Of a DNA stretch of 64,000 nt, positions 34,301 through 44,205 are shown piece after piece (within the stretch, counting starts at the first letter, position 1; the number at the start of each line of letters is the position of its first letter). Source of the DNA: Zopfochytrium polystomum. Its lineage: Eukaryota > Chytridiomycota > Chytridiomycetes > Chytridiales > Chytridiaceae. The notes under the pieces are model-generated. The model was given only the letters and a program-made list of their open reading frames with translations, did not search any database and was not told the DNA's origin. The stretch is from NCBI GenBank assembly GCA_025765615.1, contig JAIVFJ010000001.1, positions 124,001 through 188,000 of the forward strand. Reading direction: 5' to 3'. A program made the translations under genes and the position numbers.

Positions 34301-35217
34301 CTGTTTTTTCTTGACACGTCCAACGTCCGTGGCGGACGCAGGACGGCACTTCATTCTCTGTTTGCATTCATGGTAGTGTTCGCTTGGCGAAACTACCTGC
34401 ACTGGGGTGTGCACAGAAAATCACTCAAGATTCTTTTCGAGAATAAAAATGCAGCTTTAGTCCAACTCCTAAACGTTTTTGTGCTGCAGTACATGCTATT
34501 CCGTTTAATTACTCCACAAGAAAAAAAAATCCAAGGGGGAGTCAGGAAAACTGATGCCAATCCGTCTCGTACTTTTGCGAAGTTCGTTACTACCTCGTTG
34601 CCCAGATTGCGCTCATTAGCTGGGGCTTTTTCTACCCGTCCTCCCAAACTAGGGTTTGTCGCTGATGTGGATCCAGTCTACCCCCCACAAATCGTGGCCC
34701 ACAGTGGTTTTGAGGGGACAAGTTGTGTCGACGAAGATCGCGAACGCTTGCTACGCCAACTTTTTATGGAAACTGTAAATATCGTCCACCCACAAGGATT
34801 ACTGTCGCCGACGATCCCACTGCTGCTGCTGTTGCTGCTCGCTAAGGCCGTGCTGTTGCGAAGAAATAATGCACAAGCACCTTTTTGCCAATTTCTTTCA
34901 CTTCTTTTTTTTTCCCGTCCTATTCTCCGACGTCCTTTATAAGCAGTTCGTGTTTATGCTCAGTGATCATGGGAAGCTGGTGGCGGGGCAGAAGGAGCGT
35001 TGTGCTTGCGACGTAAAGAGGCGGCGGGCGGCTTTGCTCGTTTCAATGGCACAGAATCGCGCGTCTTCTCCTTGCCGAACACTGAGCCACGCTGTCCCTC
35101 GACTTGGAATTTTCCAGTTGAAGCTTGAGCAAGATGGGCAAAGTCTTCATGCATGGCCTGGGCAAAGTTTTTTTTTGTTTTCTCCAATGAAAATCACTAG
35201 CACAAACACTACCTGAA
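31376..35217. other. Gene-poor region
   Basis: No gene or known element recognised in 3.8 kb. There are scattered open frames up to about 200 codons (32.0-32.6 kb minus; 34.3-34.9 kb plus) without family motifs; the plus one has a Leu-rich string from CTG repeats. Composition is nearer 50% GC than in the genes around it. It may be decayed transposon sequence. Confidence 0.35.
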
Positions 35218-35301
35218 GCCCCTGTCGTCCAATGGCTAGGACATCACCATTCCCATCGGAAAATCTCGGTGAAGATCGGCGTTCAAATCGTCGGAGGGGC
35301 G
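35218..35301 (+). tRNA. tRNA gene with 12-nt intron, anticodon probably TCC (Gly)
   Basis: The cloverleaf is drawn from the sequence. Acceptor GCCCCTG (35218-35224) pairs with GAGGGGC (35294-35300), with a mismatch at the last pair. D stem GTCC/GGAC has an AATGGCTA loop. Anticodon stem is TCACC (35244-35248) / GGTGA (35268-35272). T arm is CGGCG-TTCAAAT-CGTCG. The anticodon stem encloses 19 nt, i.e. a 7-nt loop plus a 12-nt intron in the usual position after base 37. The loop begins ATTCC, giving anticodon TCC, but base 37 would be C rather than a purine. A T7 run at 35315-35321 is a Pol III terminator. Confidence 0.65.
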
Positions 35302-36353
35302 GGTGCAAGCCTTCTTTTTTTCTTGCTGAAGTCCTTCGCGATTAGGGACGATTTTTCATGGTGTTTCGGTTTATGTGAATTAAGGATCAATCGCTATCAT
35401 TCCCTTGTTGCTGCTGCTTTCCTCAACTGCTCTCGCCTTGATCGTGTCGATGTCTTCTCCGCAGCGAATTCGTCGACGACAACGGAAAAAGATTGAGACC
35501 ACCGTTTTTACACATGTCACGACATCGGTCAGAAGACGTTCGTCAGCATAAGTGGGAGGGAAGTGAGGCAACGGGTGTCGGAATCCGTCAAGCTAAAAAG
35601 GCTCTTGTCGCGGGGTGCCAGGGACTCGCTGACAGGCCGCACCACGTTCCCGCGCTCATTGTGACTCGACGTGAATGTTGTTACCTTTATTGTGAGGAGG
35701 TAGCAAGCAGAGGTCTGCACCGTGAGGGGGGAGTTCCATGGTTCGGTTGCCAGTAAACCTCGCGTTCAATAGTATATTGCGGGGCGCTTCCTTTTTTTTT
35801 TTTTTTTTTCGTTGATTGGTTTGAACTCGCAACAAACACCAACGTGGATTAGTATTAGTATTTAATCTGCTCGCGCATACAAAAGCGCCGCTCTCTGTGC
35901 AGCTACGATGAAGATGACGATGAAGACGCTGATGGTGACGCTGTCGCCACAATCGGCGGAGAATCGGACATGTTTGCTCAGTTGGACTTCTCTCAACTCG
36001 TGATGAGCGTCCATTCGGCTCAGCTCACGACGGCGGTTGCGGGTTTGTCGGCCCCGTCGTTGAAACACCAACCCGACGAGTTCAACTTCACCAGAAGGAG
36101 CCGTCGCCGAGCGTTGCGGTGCGATCCAACAGGCCGCTGAACAGCCCACCCCCTTTTCTCCGGACTGAGGGGCCGTCGCACTGCACAAACGACGCAAAAG
36201 GCTCCCAGCGCCGGCTTTAAAGGCCGAGGCGGTGATAATAGTCTTTCAAGCCGCACAATACGGTGGCGAGAGCATTTTTTTTTTTGACAGTAATTTTGGA
36301 TCGATGTTTCATTATGTGCTTCTCCTCGTTCAACTGACTCCCACCGAACTTCT
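35302..36353. other. Intergenic region between the tRNA and the repeat-protein gene
   Basis: A T18 tract lies at about 35792-35809. A minus-strand open frame (36256-35862) is Arg/Ala-rich with no recognised motif. Nothing else supported. Confidence 0.35.
35315..35321 (+). terminator. Pol III terminator of the tRNA gene
   Basis: T-run starting 14 bp after the discriminator base. Confidence 0.6.
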
Positions 36354-37616
36354 CTATTCGAGCAAATCGCACCGGCTCTTCCAAACGCGGGCTTGTCTGC
36401 GCCACCACCGTTGGATCCAGTGACTTCTCAACGATAATGCCTTACTGTTAACAAAGTCCTCAAATGCTCGCTGATGCTCAGGCTGGCCTTCCAGCCACTG
36501 CTCAAACAGTCCGCTTTCTGCCCACCACTCAAGGGATTCCACGTCGTCCAAACTTGTATCCTGAAAGTAGTTCGGATTCCAGTCGACGACCAATCCACTT
36601 TCTAACCACCACTGCAAGCTTCTTGTTGCAGAGGCACAGACGGCGCTTCTGATAGACACTCCAGTGTAGCGGAGTTCGAAGCCGCTGTTCTTCCACCACT
36701 CGAGAACTTCAACTTCCTCAAGCTTGCTGGCGTCATCCATTGCCTCTGCACCGTACTTGAAATCAAGTTCACTGTCTTTCCACCACTGCAGCGCCCGAAC
36801 TGAGCCAGCGACTGATGCGCTCCACACTGCACGTTCATCGTACTTCAGGGGTAGGCCACTGTCCCTCCACCACTGCAGCACGTCGATGAGACCCTTTCCA
36901 CTTGCGTCCGTCAATGCGTGAATGCTGTACTTCAATTTGAGCCCACTTTCTTTCCACCACTGCAGCACGTCGATGAGACCCTTTCCACTTGCGTCCGTCA
37001 TTGCGTGAATGCTGTACTTCAATTTGAGCCCACTTTCTTTCCACCACTGCAGCACGATTGGATGCCCATCGCGGCTGGCATCGTCCATTGCAAAGTTGTT
37101 GTACTTGACGCGTAGCCCACTGTCTTTCCACCACTGCAGCAGGTCGATTCGCCCTCCCGCGCTGGCATACTGCATCGCCATCTCGGAGTATCTCATTTCC
37201 AGCCCACTGTCCCTCCACCGCTGGAGGATCTCGACGCTCATAACGCGGTCAAAGAAGCCGCCATTGTGCCAGCGCACCAACCGGTCCCTCGGAAGATTCT
37301 GCAACAAGAAATCCAGGAGGCTGACGGAGCCGATGCCGCTCAAATCCCGGCGACGCCAAAGTTTTTGAAAGTCCAGCGCCTGGAGTTGAGGCAGGCGAAA
37401 GAGCGTGGCGATTTTGAAGCGAGCGCGCGAGCCGTGGGTGTACGAGTGAATCGTTGTCGTGACAATGGAGGGAAGCCATCGTGGTCGACGTGATTGTGCC
37501 AGCGGTAAAGGGGGGTTGGCGATCGCTTTGGGGTAGTCTTTGGCGTCCGACATGTCGCTTTCTGCCAGCTCGTTGGGGGGGAGACTGTGCCGAGATCGTC
37601 GAGTTCTTCGTTTCAT
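36354..37616 (-). CDS. Protein of 29-residue 'LQWW' repeats (ankyrin-like solenoid)
   Basis: A single exon. I start at the ATG at 37616 (MKRRTRRSRHSLPPNEL); an in-frame ATG at 37646 and one at 37553 are alternatives. After a basic N-terminal region the protein is a series of about nine units of the form VLQWWKESGLKLKYS + AMTDASGKGLID: two aromatic Trp, a short helix, then a second Ala/Ser-rich helix. The helix-turn-helix pattern is like ankyrin repeats but keeps its own consensus. A basic C-terminus (HWIQRWWRRQARVW) ends the protein. Repeats of this kind form large families in chytrid genomes as far as I know; binding function is inference. Confidence 0.8.
   Translation of the reverse strand: MKRRTRRSRHSLPPNELAESDMSDAKDYPKAIANPPLPLAQSRRPRWLPSIVTTTIHSYTHGSRARFKIATLFRLPQLQALDFQKLWRRRDLSGIGSVSLLDFLLQNLPRDRLVRWHNGGFFDRVMSVEILQRWRDSGLEMRYSEMAMQYASAGGRIDLLQWWKDSGLRVKYNNFAMDDASRDGHPIVLQWWKESGLKLKYSIHAMTDASGKGLIDVLQWWKESGLKLKYSIHALTDASGKGLIDVLQWWRDSGLPLKYDERAVWSASVAGSVRALQWWKDSELDFKYGAEAMDDASKLEEVEVLEWWKNSGFELRYTGVSIRSAVCASATRSLQWWLESGLVVDWNPNYFQDTSLDDVESLEWWAESGLFEQWLEGQPEHQRAFEDFVNSKALSLRSHWIQRWWRRQARVWKSRCDLLE
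36876..37049 (-). repeat. Two near-identical 87-bp tandem units inside the repeat-protein gene
   Basis: The 87-bp segment from 36876 recurs from 36963 with almost no changes (one codon differs: Leu/Met), while the other units of the gene are diverged. 87 bp equals exactly one 29-codon repeat, so the frame is kept. A recent unequal-crossover duplication. Confidence 0.85.
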
Positions 37617-38044
37617 TTTGAGGGCGCAGTCATGCAATGCAACCACGTCCGGGGAACTGGAAAATTAGAGAAAGACAACGGTAGCGGAAAGGAAGAAAGA
37701 AAAGAAAGAAAAGAAAGAAAAGAAAGAAAAGAAAGAAGAAATCGAAGACAAGAACAGAGAGACACCGCTTGGCTGAGCGTGCTTCCCCAAGATTTTTCCC
37801 TCTTTTCGCAGTAAATAGATCGATATCCTGTGATGTCATTATTCATTGGTCGGACAAGTCAAACGTGCAAAGTGGGTGGGTGGGTTCAAAGTGACACACA
37901 CACTCATGCATGTGACCGGGTGGGTTCAACACCCTGTCCGAACATGGAAGCAAGCAAGCACACAGTGTCTGGGCCGCCCTGTCCTGTCTGCCTGCCTGCC
38001 TCCCTGCCTTCCCTCTTCAAAAATCAAGCATCACACATTCCACC
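37617..38044. other. Divergent promoter region with AAAG microsatellite
   Basis: An AAAGA repeat occupies about 37688-37738. A GGGTGGGT-rich stretch and CCTGCCTGCC repeats precede the gene at 38045. Confidence 0.5.
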
Positions 38045-40708
38045 ATGGCGTCGTTCGCCCAGCAGCCGCCGCCGCCGCCGCCTTCGCCGCCGTCGTCGGA
38101 GTCGGAGTCGGAGTCGGAGTCGGAGTCGTCACGGGGCTGGTGGTGGTGGTCGTGGGGTGGCCCCTTGACCGCCCCCAACACCATCACCGCCACCAGCGAC
38201 CACAGCCGTAGTACTAGTAGTGGCGAGACCGTCTCCGGCAAATTACCCTCCACCACCAGCACCACTCGCGCGGGACCACTGCACGCCAACGACTACGGCG
38301 ACGACGACGACGACGACGACTCCACTTACGACCCGTCGCCATCCTCGTCGTCGCGGGACGTGGCCATCAATGTAGATCCTTCCGACCCCAGCGACGGCGA
38401 CGACGGCGACAGCGCCGACGACAGCGTAAGCCAGTTGACGGCCCGGGCCTTTGTATCCACGCGCCTGCACGGCAGCCTCGCAGCCGTTCTCATCTCGACC
38501 GTCTTTGGCCTCGGCTTTGCGCGCGTCGCCATCCTCCCCGTCGTCGCCCTCGCCGCCGCCATCGTCTACACCCGTCTCGCGCTTCTGCGACTCGACGACG
38601 ACAACAACAAGAGCAACTCCACCACCGGCAACGACCCCCTAGCCTTCACCACCCCTCTCCTCACGCAGGCTGCCGCGCGCAGGCTGGCGGCCCTGCACGC
38701 GGCTCTGTCCGCCGGCATCGGCCTGTCGCTGTACGAGGCGCCAGCAGAGTCTCAGCCGCCGCTGTCCGCTGGCGCAGACTATGTAGTCGCGCTGGCGCTC
38801 CTCGGCGCCCTGTACGCGCTGGTCGTCGTCGCCGTCCTCGTCCTCGCGTCCTCCACCACCACCGCCGCTACCACCACCGCTTTTCACGACCGCGGCGCGG
38901 CCGTCGCCGCGCTGGCGCTGCCCACGCTCTGGGCGGCCGCGTGGCGCGTGTTTGGCTCGGACGCGTCGCCGACGGGCGGCTGGGGCAACTGGGGCGCCGT
39001 GGTGGCCCTCGGACGCGGCGCCGTCGACGGGTGGGGCGCGGCTGGCGCGCTCGCGGGGCCGGCCGCCGCCGACGTCGTGCTGGCGCTACTGGCGCAGGCG
39101 GCGGCCGACGCCGTGCTATTTCTAGGCACACCGGCGGGCGGGCGGCAGCGGCGTGGGCGCCGCGACGCGCTTGCAGCGGTGCGGGCGGGGCTGCGTGCGC
39201 AGGGGCTGACGCCGGCGGCGCGGTGGTTCACGCTACGCGCCGCAGCTGCCGCGGTGGTGGCGGTCACCGCGTACGGTGTGTGGTCGCAGACGACCGCGGC
39301 GACCGCCGGTCCGACGGTGTCCGTCGCGTGCGTGGCGCCGACGGACGCCGCGGCGTCGGCGGACCCTGGGGCGCGGGTGGCTGCGCTGCTCAAGGGGTCT
39401 GCGACGGCTGCGGCGCGCGGTGGAAAGGTGGTGCTGTGGTCCGAGGCGGCCGTCGAGCTCCCGACGGCGGCCGCGGTCGCGGCGCTGTACGACGGCGCGC
39501 GGCAGCTGTCCGCGCGGCAAAAGGTCGTCCTCGGAATCACGTACGCCGCGCCGGCTCACAGCGAACGCCCAGGTCTGCTTCACAACGTGGTGGCCCTGGT
39601 CGCGCCAACCGCCGCCGGTACCAACGCGACCGTCGTGTGGGAGTACCGCAAGACGCACCTCGTGTTTATCGCAGAGTCGCACCGCTTCGCCCCGGGGAAC
39701 GGCACGGTGCCGGCCGCGGTCGTGCACGTGCCCGTCGCCGTCGACTCGGACGAGGCCGCCGACGCGGCCGCCGCCTCTGCCTCCGAAACTTCCATTAACA
39801 GCAACAACAACAAAAAGCGCCCGCACACGCCTCCCTCCGCGGCCGTTGCGGTCGCGGGTGTGATCTGCCACGACCTGGACTACGTGCACTTTATGCGGAC
39901 GCGCGCCGGTGGGGCGCTTGCTGCGGCTGCAGCTGCAGCGGTAGCGGGGGAGTCGGGCCCGGCGTCGTCGGGGCGGCTGCTTCTAGCGCCGGCAAAGACG
40001 TGGTCGCAGCGGGCGGGGGCGAGCCACGTCGCGACGACGCGGCAGCGGGCGGCGGAGCTCGGGGCGGCGGTGCTGCGGTGCGACGCGGGCGGCGGGGTGT
40101 CGGCGGCGGTCGAGGCGCGCGCGGGGCGCGTGCGGTACGAGTACAATGACCACGGGCACGCGGGCGCGGTGTCGACGGCGGCAGCAGCGCCGGCCGCGCT
40201 GGCACACGTGCAGTTTGTGGTGGACCTGGCGGTCGGCGGGGTCGGGCGGACGCGGACGGCGTACGGGTGGCTCGGGGATTGGGGTGTCGTGGCGGTTGCC
40301 GTTGCCGGGGCGGCGGTGGGGTGGCGGTTGTGGCCCAGGGGGAGAGTGCGGCGGGAGCGGCTGCGCGGAGCGGCCGCCGACGAAGATGGCCCGGAGGTGC
40401 AGGAGGAGGCGCGGGCGATGGGCTCGTGGTGGCGGGCGGCAGCGACGGATGCGGTCGGCTGGGCACACGGACTCGCCGCAAACGTTGCCGCTGGAATCGG
40501 GACGGGCGAAGAGGGCGTCCGCGAGCGGCAGCCGCTCTTGCGGGGTGCTGGATCCTCTGGTGGTGCTGCTGCTGGGGCCACAGAGTCCTCGCGTGGCGAA
40601 AAGGCGGGAGGCCCGCGTCGTGTGGGGAATGTCGTCGGAAAGCGGGTCGTCGAGGTGGCGGGTCGTCGGTCGGACATCGAGTCCGATAATCACGGCTCGC
40701 GAACGTGA
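38045..40708 (+). CDS. Membrane carbon-nitrogen hydrolase, apolipoprotein N-acyltransferase (Lnt)-like
   Basis: A single exon of 887 residues. The N-terminus is low complexity with Pro and (SE)n runs from a GGAGTC microsatellite. Several hydrophobic segments follow (LAAVLISTVFGLGF; VVALAAAIVYTRL; VVALALLGALYALVVVAVLV; and more before ~residue 420). A nitrilase-superfamily domain then shows the three catalytic positions in order: Glu in VLWSEAAVELP (~465), Lys in YRKTHLVFIAESH (~536) and Cys in GVICHDLDYVHFM (~608). A final transmembrane segment (WGVVAVAVAGAAVGW) precedes a cytosolic tail with an acidic-dileucine motif (ERQPLL), a typical endosomal/vacuolar sorting signal. Bacterial Lnt has the same layout; the substrate in a fungus is unknown. 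Very GC-rich. Confidence 0.75.
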   Translation: MASFAQQPPPPPPSPPSSESESESESESSRGWWWWSWGGPLTAPNTITATSDHSRSTSSGETVSGKLPSTTSTTRAGPLHANDYGDDDDDDDSTYDPSPSSSSRDVAINVDPSDPSDGDDGDSADDSVSQLTARAFVSTRLHGSLAAVLISTVFGLGFARVAILPVVALAAAIVYTRLALLRLDDDNNKSNSTTGNDPLAFTTPLLTQAAARRLAALHAALSAGIGLSLYEAPAESQPPLSAGADYVVALALLGALYALVVVAVLVLASSTTTAATTTAFHDRGAAVAALALPTLWAAAWRVFGSDASPTGGWGNWGAVVALGRGAVDGWGAAGALAGPAAADVVLALLAQAAADAVLFLGTPAGGRQRRGRRDALAAVRAGLRAQGLTPAARWFTLRAAAAAVVAVTAYGVWSQTTAATAGPTVSVACVAPTDAAASADPGARVAALLKGSATAAARGGKVVLWSEAAVELPTAAAVAALYDGARQLSARQKVVLGITYAAPAHSERPGLLHNVVALVAPTAAGTNATVVWEYRKTHLVFIAESHRFAPGNGTVPAAVVHVPVAVDSDEAADAAAASASETSINSNNNKKRPHTPPSAAVAVAGVICHDLDYVHFMRTRAGGALAAAAAAAVAGESGPASSGRLLLAPAKTWSQRAGASHVATTRQRAAELGAAVLRCDAGGGVSAAVEARAGRVRYEYNDHGHAGAVSTAAAAPAALAHVQFVVDLAVGGVGRTRTAYGWLGDWGVVAVAVAGAAVGWRLWPRGRVRRERLRGAAADEDGPEVQEEARAMGSWWRAAATDAVGWAHGLAANVAAGIGTGEEGVRERQPLLRGAGSSGGAAAGATESSRGEKAGGPRRVGNVVGKRVVEVAGRRSDIESDNHGSRT

Positions 40709-41130
40709 TACTACTCCCTCTTTCTCTCTCTCTGTGTCTCCTTCATTCAGTTCCCCCTCCCTGAGTAAAACTTATCACTTGTCTTAGTAGCTTCCCAACT
40801 GTTCTGTCTCACTCACGCTCTGCCTCCAATCCACTAATTCCAGGAGGATCCATAGCATCTGCAGGTCAAAAATACACCGTACCCGTAAAAGAAAAAGAGA
40901 TTGCAAAACGAAACAACGGACTACAGTGTGGCCGATAAAACTGCCAAAGGCACTTTGATTCGTGTTGTGGTACTGACTTTGACGGTCCCAGCCTTGCCTT
41001 TATATCCAAAAATACCAATGACTCGCTTGACAGCCAACCAATTCGGTGTTGAAGCGGAAACTGAACGGAGAATGCTATTCTAATTCCCTCGTTTTTCATG
41101 GCAATGGCGATAGTGGCGCGGGCACAACAA
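40709..41130. other. 3' spacer
   Basis: No gene. Pyrimidine-rich just after the stop; otherwise nothing seen. Confidence 0.4.
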
Positions 41131-41366
41131 CCACCAGCGGATGGTGTCGATCAACCCGGAGGTGCACTGCCCGCATATTGGGTACCACATCGGGTACAGC
41201 AGCGGCATGTGCGCCGAGGACAACTGCGGGCCGGCGGGGTTGCCCGAGGAGTTTGGTGTCCTGCAGAACGTAGCGGTGGCGTTGCGGGCCGGCGCGGCGG
41301 GTTCGAACGCGACTGTGCTGGCCAATGGATTTCAAGTGGAAGTTCCCCACGGTGTGTGCGGAGATT
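41131..41366 (+). pseudogene. Orphan 3' fragment of the eight-cysteine family
   Basis: It reads SINPEVHCPHIGY, a partial duplication (HIGYSSGMCAEDNCGPAG), then LRAGAAGSNATVLANGF and a decayed end VPHGVC. It matches the last ~75 residues of the genes at 57.1 and 60.2 kb. No upstream part of the gene is present. Confidence 0.8.
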
Positions 41367-41679
41367 CAATATGGAGGAACGCTTGAAAAATGTAGCGAGG
41401 GCGGGTGGAACAAAGTTACAGGGGGCTACGTAAGATTGGAGTAGGAGAAAATCGGCATCTCGATAGAAAGCGACGCGTTTCAGGTCGGAATCTGCGTCCC
41501 GCACCTCTTCATGGTTATCGCTTCCCATGCCCTTCCCCCCACCCCGTTCCAGTGAAAGCAATCGATTTAAAAACGAAACAATCTTTGAAGCGCATGGAGC
41601 GGCCGCAAACAGTTTCGCAGTTGAAGATCCTGCTCATGAGGTGAAGGCAAACCAGAGCTCCCAAAAAAAACTAACCCAT

Positions 41680-42205
41680 TAACGGGTATATAACAACACA
41701 AATTGTAGAAAGAAATTCTTTGTGGTTGCCACAGCTGGAGCTCTCCTCGCACGAATCCAATCGACAAGGCCAACGAACAAATTCCAGGCAATTTGCCGAC
41801 TCCACGCCAAAATCAAAATTAAAGACCTGCTGTGGGACTCGCTGAAGCGCAGCAGGGTGGTAAACAGCGGTAGAGGCATCTTGTTGTGGAAGTGTAGACA
41901 CGTCCCCAAATACAATTGATCCACGTTCCGCCACGTCTCCAGGTGCTGCCTCGCGTGGCAGGTGCTGCCTCGCGTGGAGAGTCGTCGCTGAGCTTCAGGT
42001 ATCTTGTGGATAGGTAATTTTCTCTGTCTGGATCGTAAAAATAGCAACCCCTGTTTTCAGAAATCGGTCAAGCAGCCAAAGTAGCCAATGTCCAAGTCAC
42101 CCAGAAGAAAAAAAAATTACCTTCTATGGTTCCCACCTTTGTCAGCCAAATCCATCCTTCTGAAATAAACATTTTGCAGTCCAAACAGCTTGTCCAGCAC
42201 CTTTG
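41680..42205 (-). pseudogene. C-terminal part of a BTB-like paralogue
   Basis: The minus strand matches the 3' end of the gene at 3.3-5.0 kb, including the intron position: LDKLFGLQNVYFRRMDLAD, a short intron, then a module with IVFGDVSTLPQQDA, AVYHPAALQRVP and a CVVIYPLMG end. Homology stops abruptly at about 42205, so the N-terminal two thirds are absent on this strand. A local TGCCTCGCGTGG duplication lies near 41943-41972. Confidence 0.75.
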
Positions 42206-42599
42206 TGCCGCGACGCGATCCATGGGAGGAGGTAGGAATCGGAGCACACAACGGAGAATGAAGGCAGCTAGTGGCTCCTCTGTTTCTGCGAAATCCTCGC
42301 CCCGTGATCCTGAGGTGTCACAACGCATCGTTTTCCTCGCTCAGTCGTTTCCTCAATTTCTCGCCTTATTCCTTTCCGTGCTTTCCTTGGTTGCTCTCCT
42401 CTCCGCAGATCCCTCGGTCAGCCTGCTCACCCTCAGACGTCCCTCGCTTTCGCACTTTGATCCCGGCGCGTCGGTACGGCTGGAAGTTCTCCTGAGGTGA
42501 GTCTCTTCCAAACCTGTCTGCTTGGAGCGTACTGTCCAGCAAACCCTCTTCACATGAACAGTATCCAAACGGCAAAAACGATGGAACGAGACCAAATGG

Positions 42600-42895
42600 C
42601 GGCGGGCTCATGTTTTCTTGTCGTGATTTTCACGGTCGTCGTCGGCCAGACGGCGACGACGAGGGAACCGCTTTCCAAGTGCCGGCATCCACCTTTTCCG
42701 CCTTGCCGGGCACCGTCCTCCACGACCGAACGCACCGCATTCTCCAGTTCCGCGATCCTCACTTGATCGACTGCTTCCCAGTCGCCTTCCACCGCGTCGT
42801 CCTGCCCTTCTACGACACAGCTGAGCGCAGTCCCCTCGCCGTTTGACCCACGTTGGTCGTTTCCCGTGTTTGCATGGACTGGGAAAGCGCCTTTT
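42600..42895 (+). pseudogene. Inverted N-terminal part of the same BTB-like paralogue
   Basis: The plus strand reads FQVPASTFSALPGTVLHDRT and HRILQFRDPHL, then VVLPFYDTAERS, then (other frame) PSPFDPRWSFPVFAWTGKA. In the intact gene a further ~65 residues separate the last two pieces. The orientation is opposite to the C-terminal part 400 bp to the left, so an inversion plus deletion and frameshift broke this copy. Confidence 0.75.
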
Positions 42896-44205
42896 CACTG
42901 ACCGTTGGTCGTTTTCATCCATCGCTTGCGATGGTTCCATCCGCAGCACGACGACAATTTTCTTCTTCGCAACAGCAATAAATATACTCAGTGCACAAAT
43001 AAGTTGCCGCACAGTGAGTGACATAATAATAATAATGATAATAATAATAAACATGTTTCTTTTCGTCTCTTCTTCATTTGCTTCCGTGGAGGCTTCCAAC
43101 TCACTCTTTTTATAGTTCTGGGTGTAATTGGTAGATGAGGGAATGCGAGATTGTTGCATTTCTTGGTGATGATTCCTCCCCGCAAAACTGCCCCTTTGGG
43201 TGTTCCAAAACGAATGGTTCCATCATGGCTTTCTCCTCCTGCAGCAAGGAATGAATTTTTGGCTATTCTAACATCATTGTGAATATACAACCATCTCGGC
43301 ATCCAGACGACAAAACGTGCTGATTCCGTGCAAGTGATGGAATGAGCCGGGTGCCCTTTCATTGTACGAATTTTCTTCATCGATTGAACATTTGGCGCTT
43401 GAAGTTCCAACGGATAAGTGAGACCCAACCTGAATCCATCTCATTTTAGTCCGCCAGCGCTGCAACTCAGTGCCCCCAACCGCATCTCTCTTTCCTTTTT
43501 TCTTTGCACATTGATGGTGCTTTCTTTGGAACGGACGAAAACAATATTAATACAACCTCACTGTTTTACACTCGCGTTTACTGTGCTCCTTTGTTCGCGT
43601 CGTCATCACCCTCCCGCCGTCGCGAACGCGCTCGCCACACTCGTCCCATATCCCCATCCCGTACGACGCGTCGTTTGCCCTGGAATCGCGCGAGGGCTTC
43701 CCTCCCTCTTTCACTCCTTCACTGTTTAATAAAAAAAACAAAGAAAATGGAAAAAAAATAACGAGACTGGAAAAACAATTAGGCGACTCGTGATTTTTTT
43801 TCTTTGGTTCCGACTTTTCACTGGGAAAGGCTCGAGCCCGCTTATTCCATCGGAAACGGCGAGAAATCAGGCGCAGCCTGGTCTCCGAGTCCAAAACACT
43901 TACCAGGGACTCGCTTGACGCTCAAAGTTTACGTGTGTTCAAGCGAAACTGAAGTTACTAGTGAAAGAGGAGAAATAAAATGTGACACGAGGAGCGCAGA
44001 AACCGAGAATGGGATGGGCAGCGGAGTGAACTTTCATGCAGTGCAAGGGACAAGGGGTTGGAGTGGGAACATACAGCGATACAGCCAAAAGAATAAAGAA
44101 AAAATATTTTTGCTGCGGTGCTTTGTGGGAACGTATGTAGAGTGATAAGACCAAGCGAAAGAAAAAACGAGTTTTGCGATGGTGCTTTACAAAGGATGAA
44201 CCGAC
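42896..44205. other. Intergenic region
   Basis: Only simple sequence recognised: an AAT-type microsatellite at about 43023-43050 and A-rich stretches near 43730-43770. The right part (from about 43800) belongs to the duplicated block. Confidence 0.4.

Noticed and set aside
34292..34942. 216-codon plus-strand open frame
   Set aside because: No motif, odd composition and a Leu string from CTG repeats; not supported as a gene.
39233..40693. Several long minus-strand frames of 200 or more codons opposite the Lnt-like gene
   Set aside because: Antisense shadows of a very GC-rich gene; Arg/Pro/Ala composition only.
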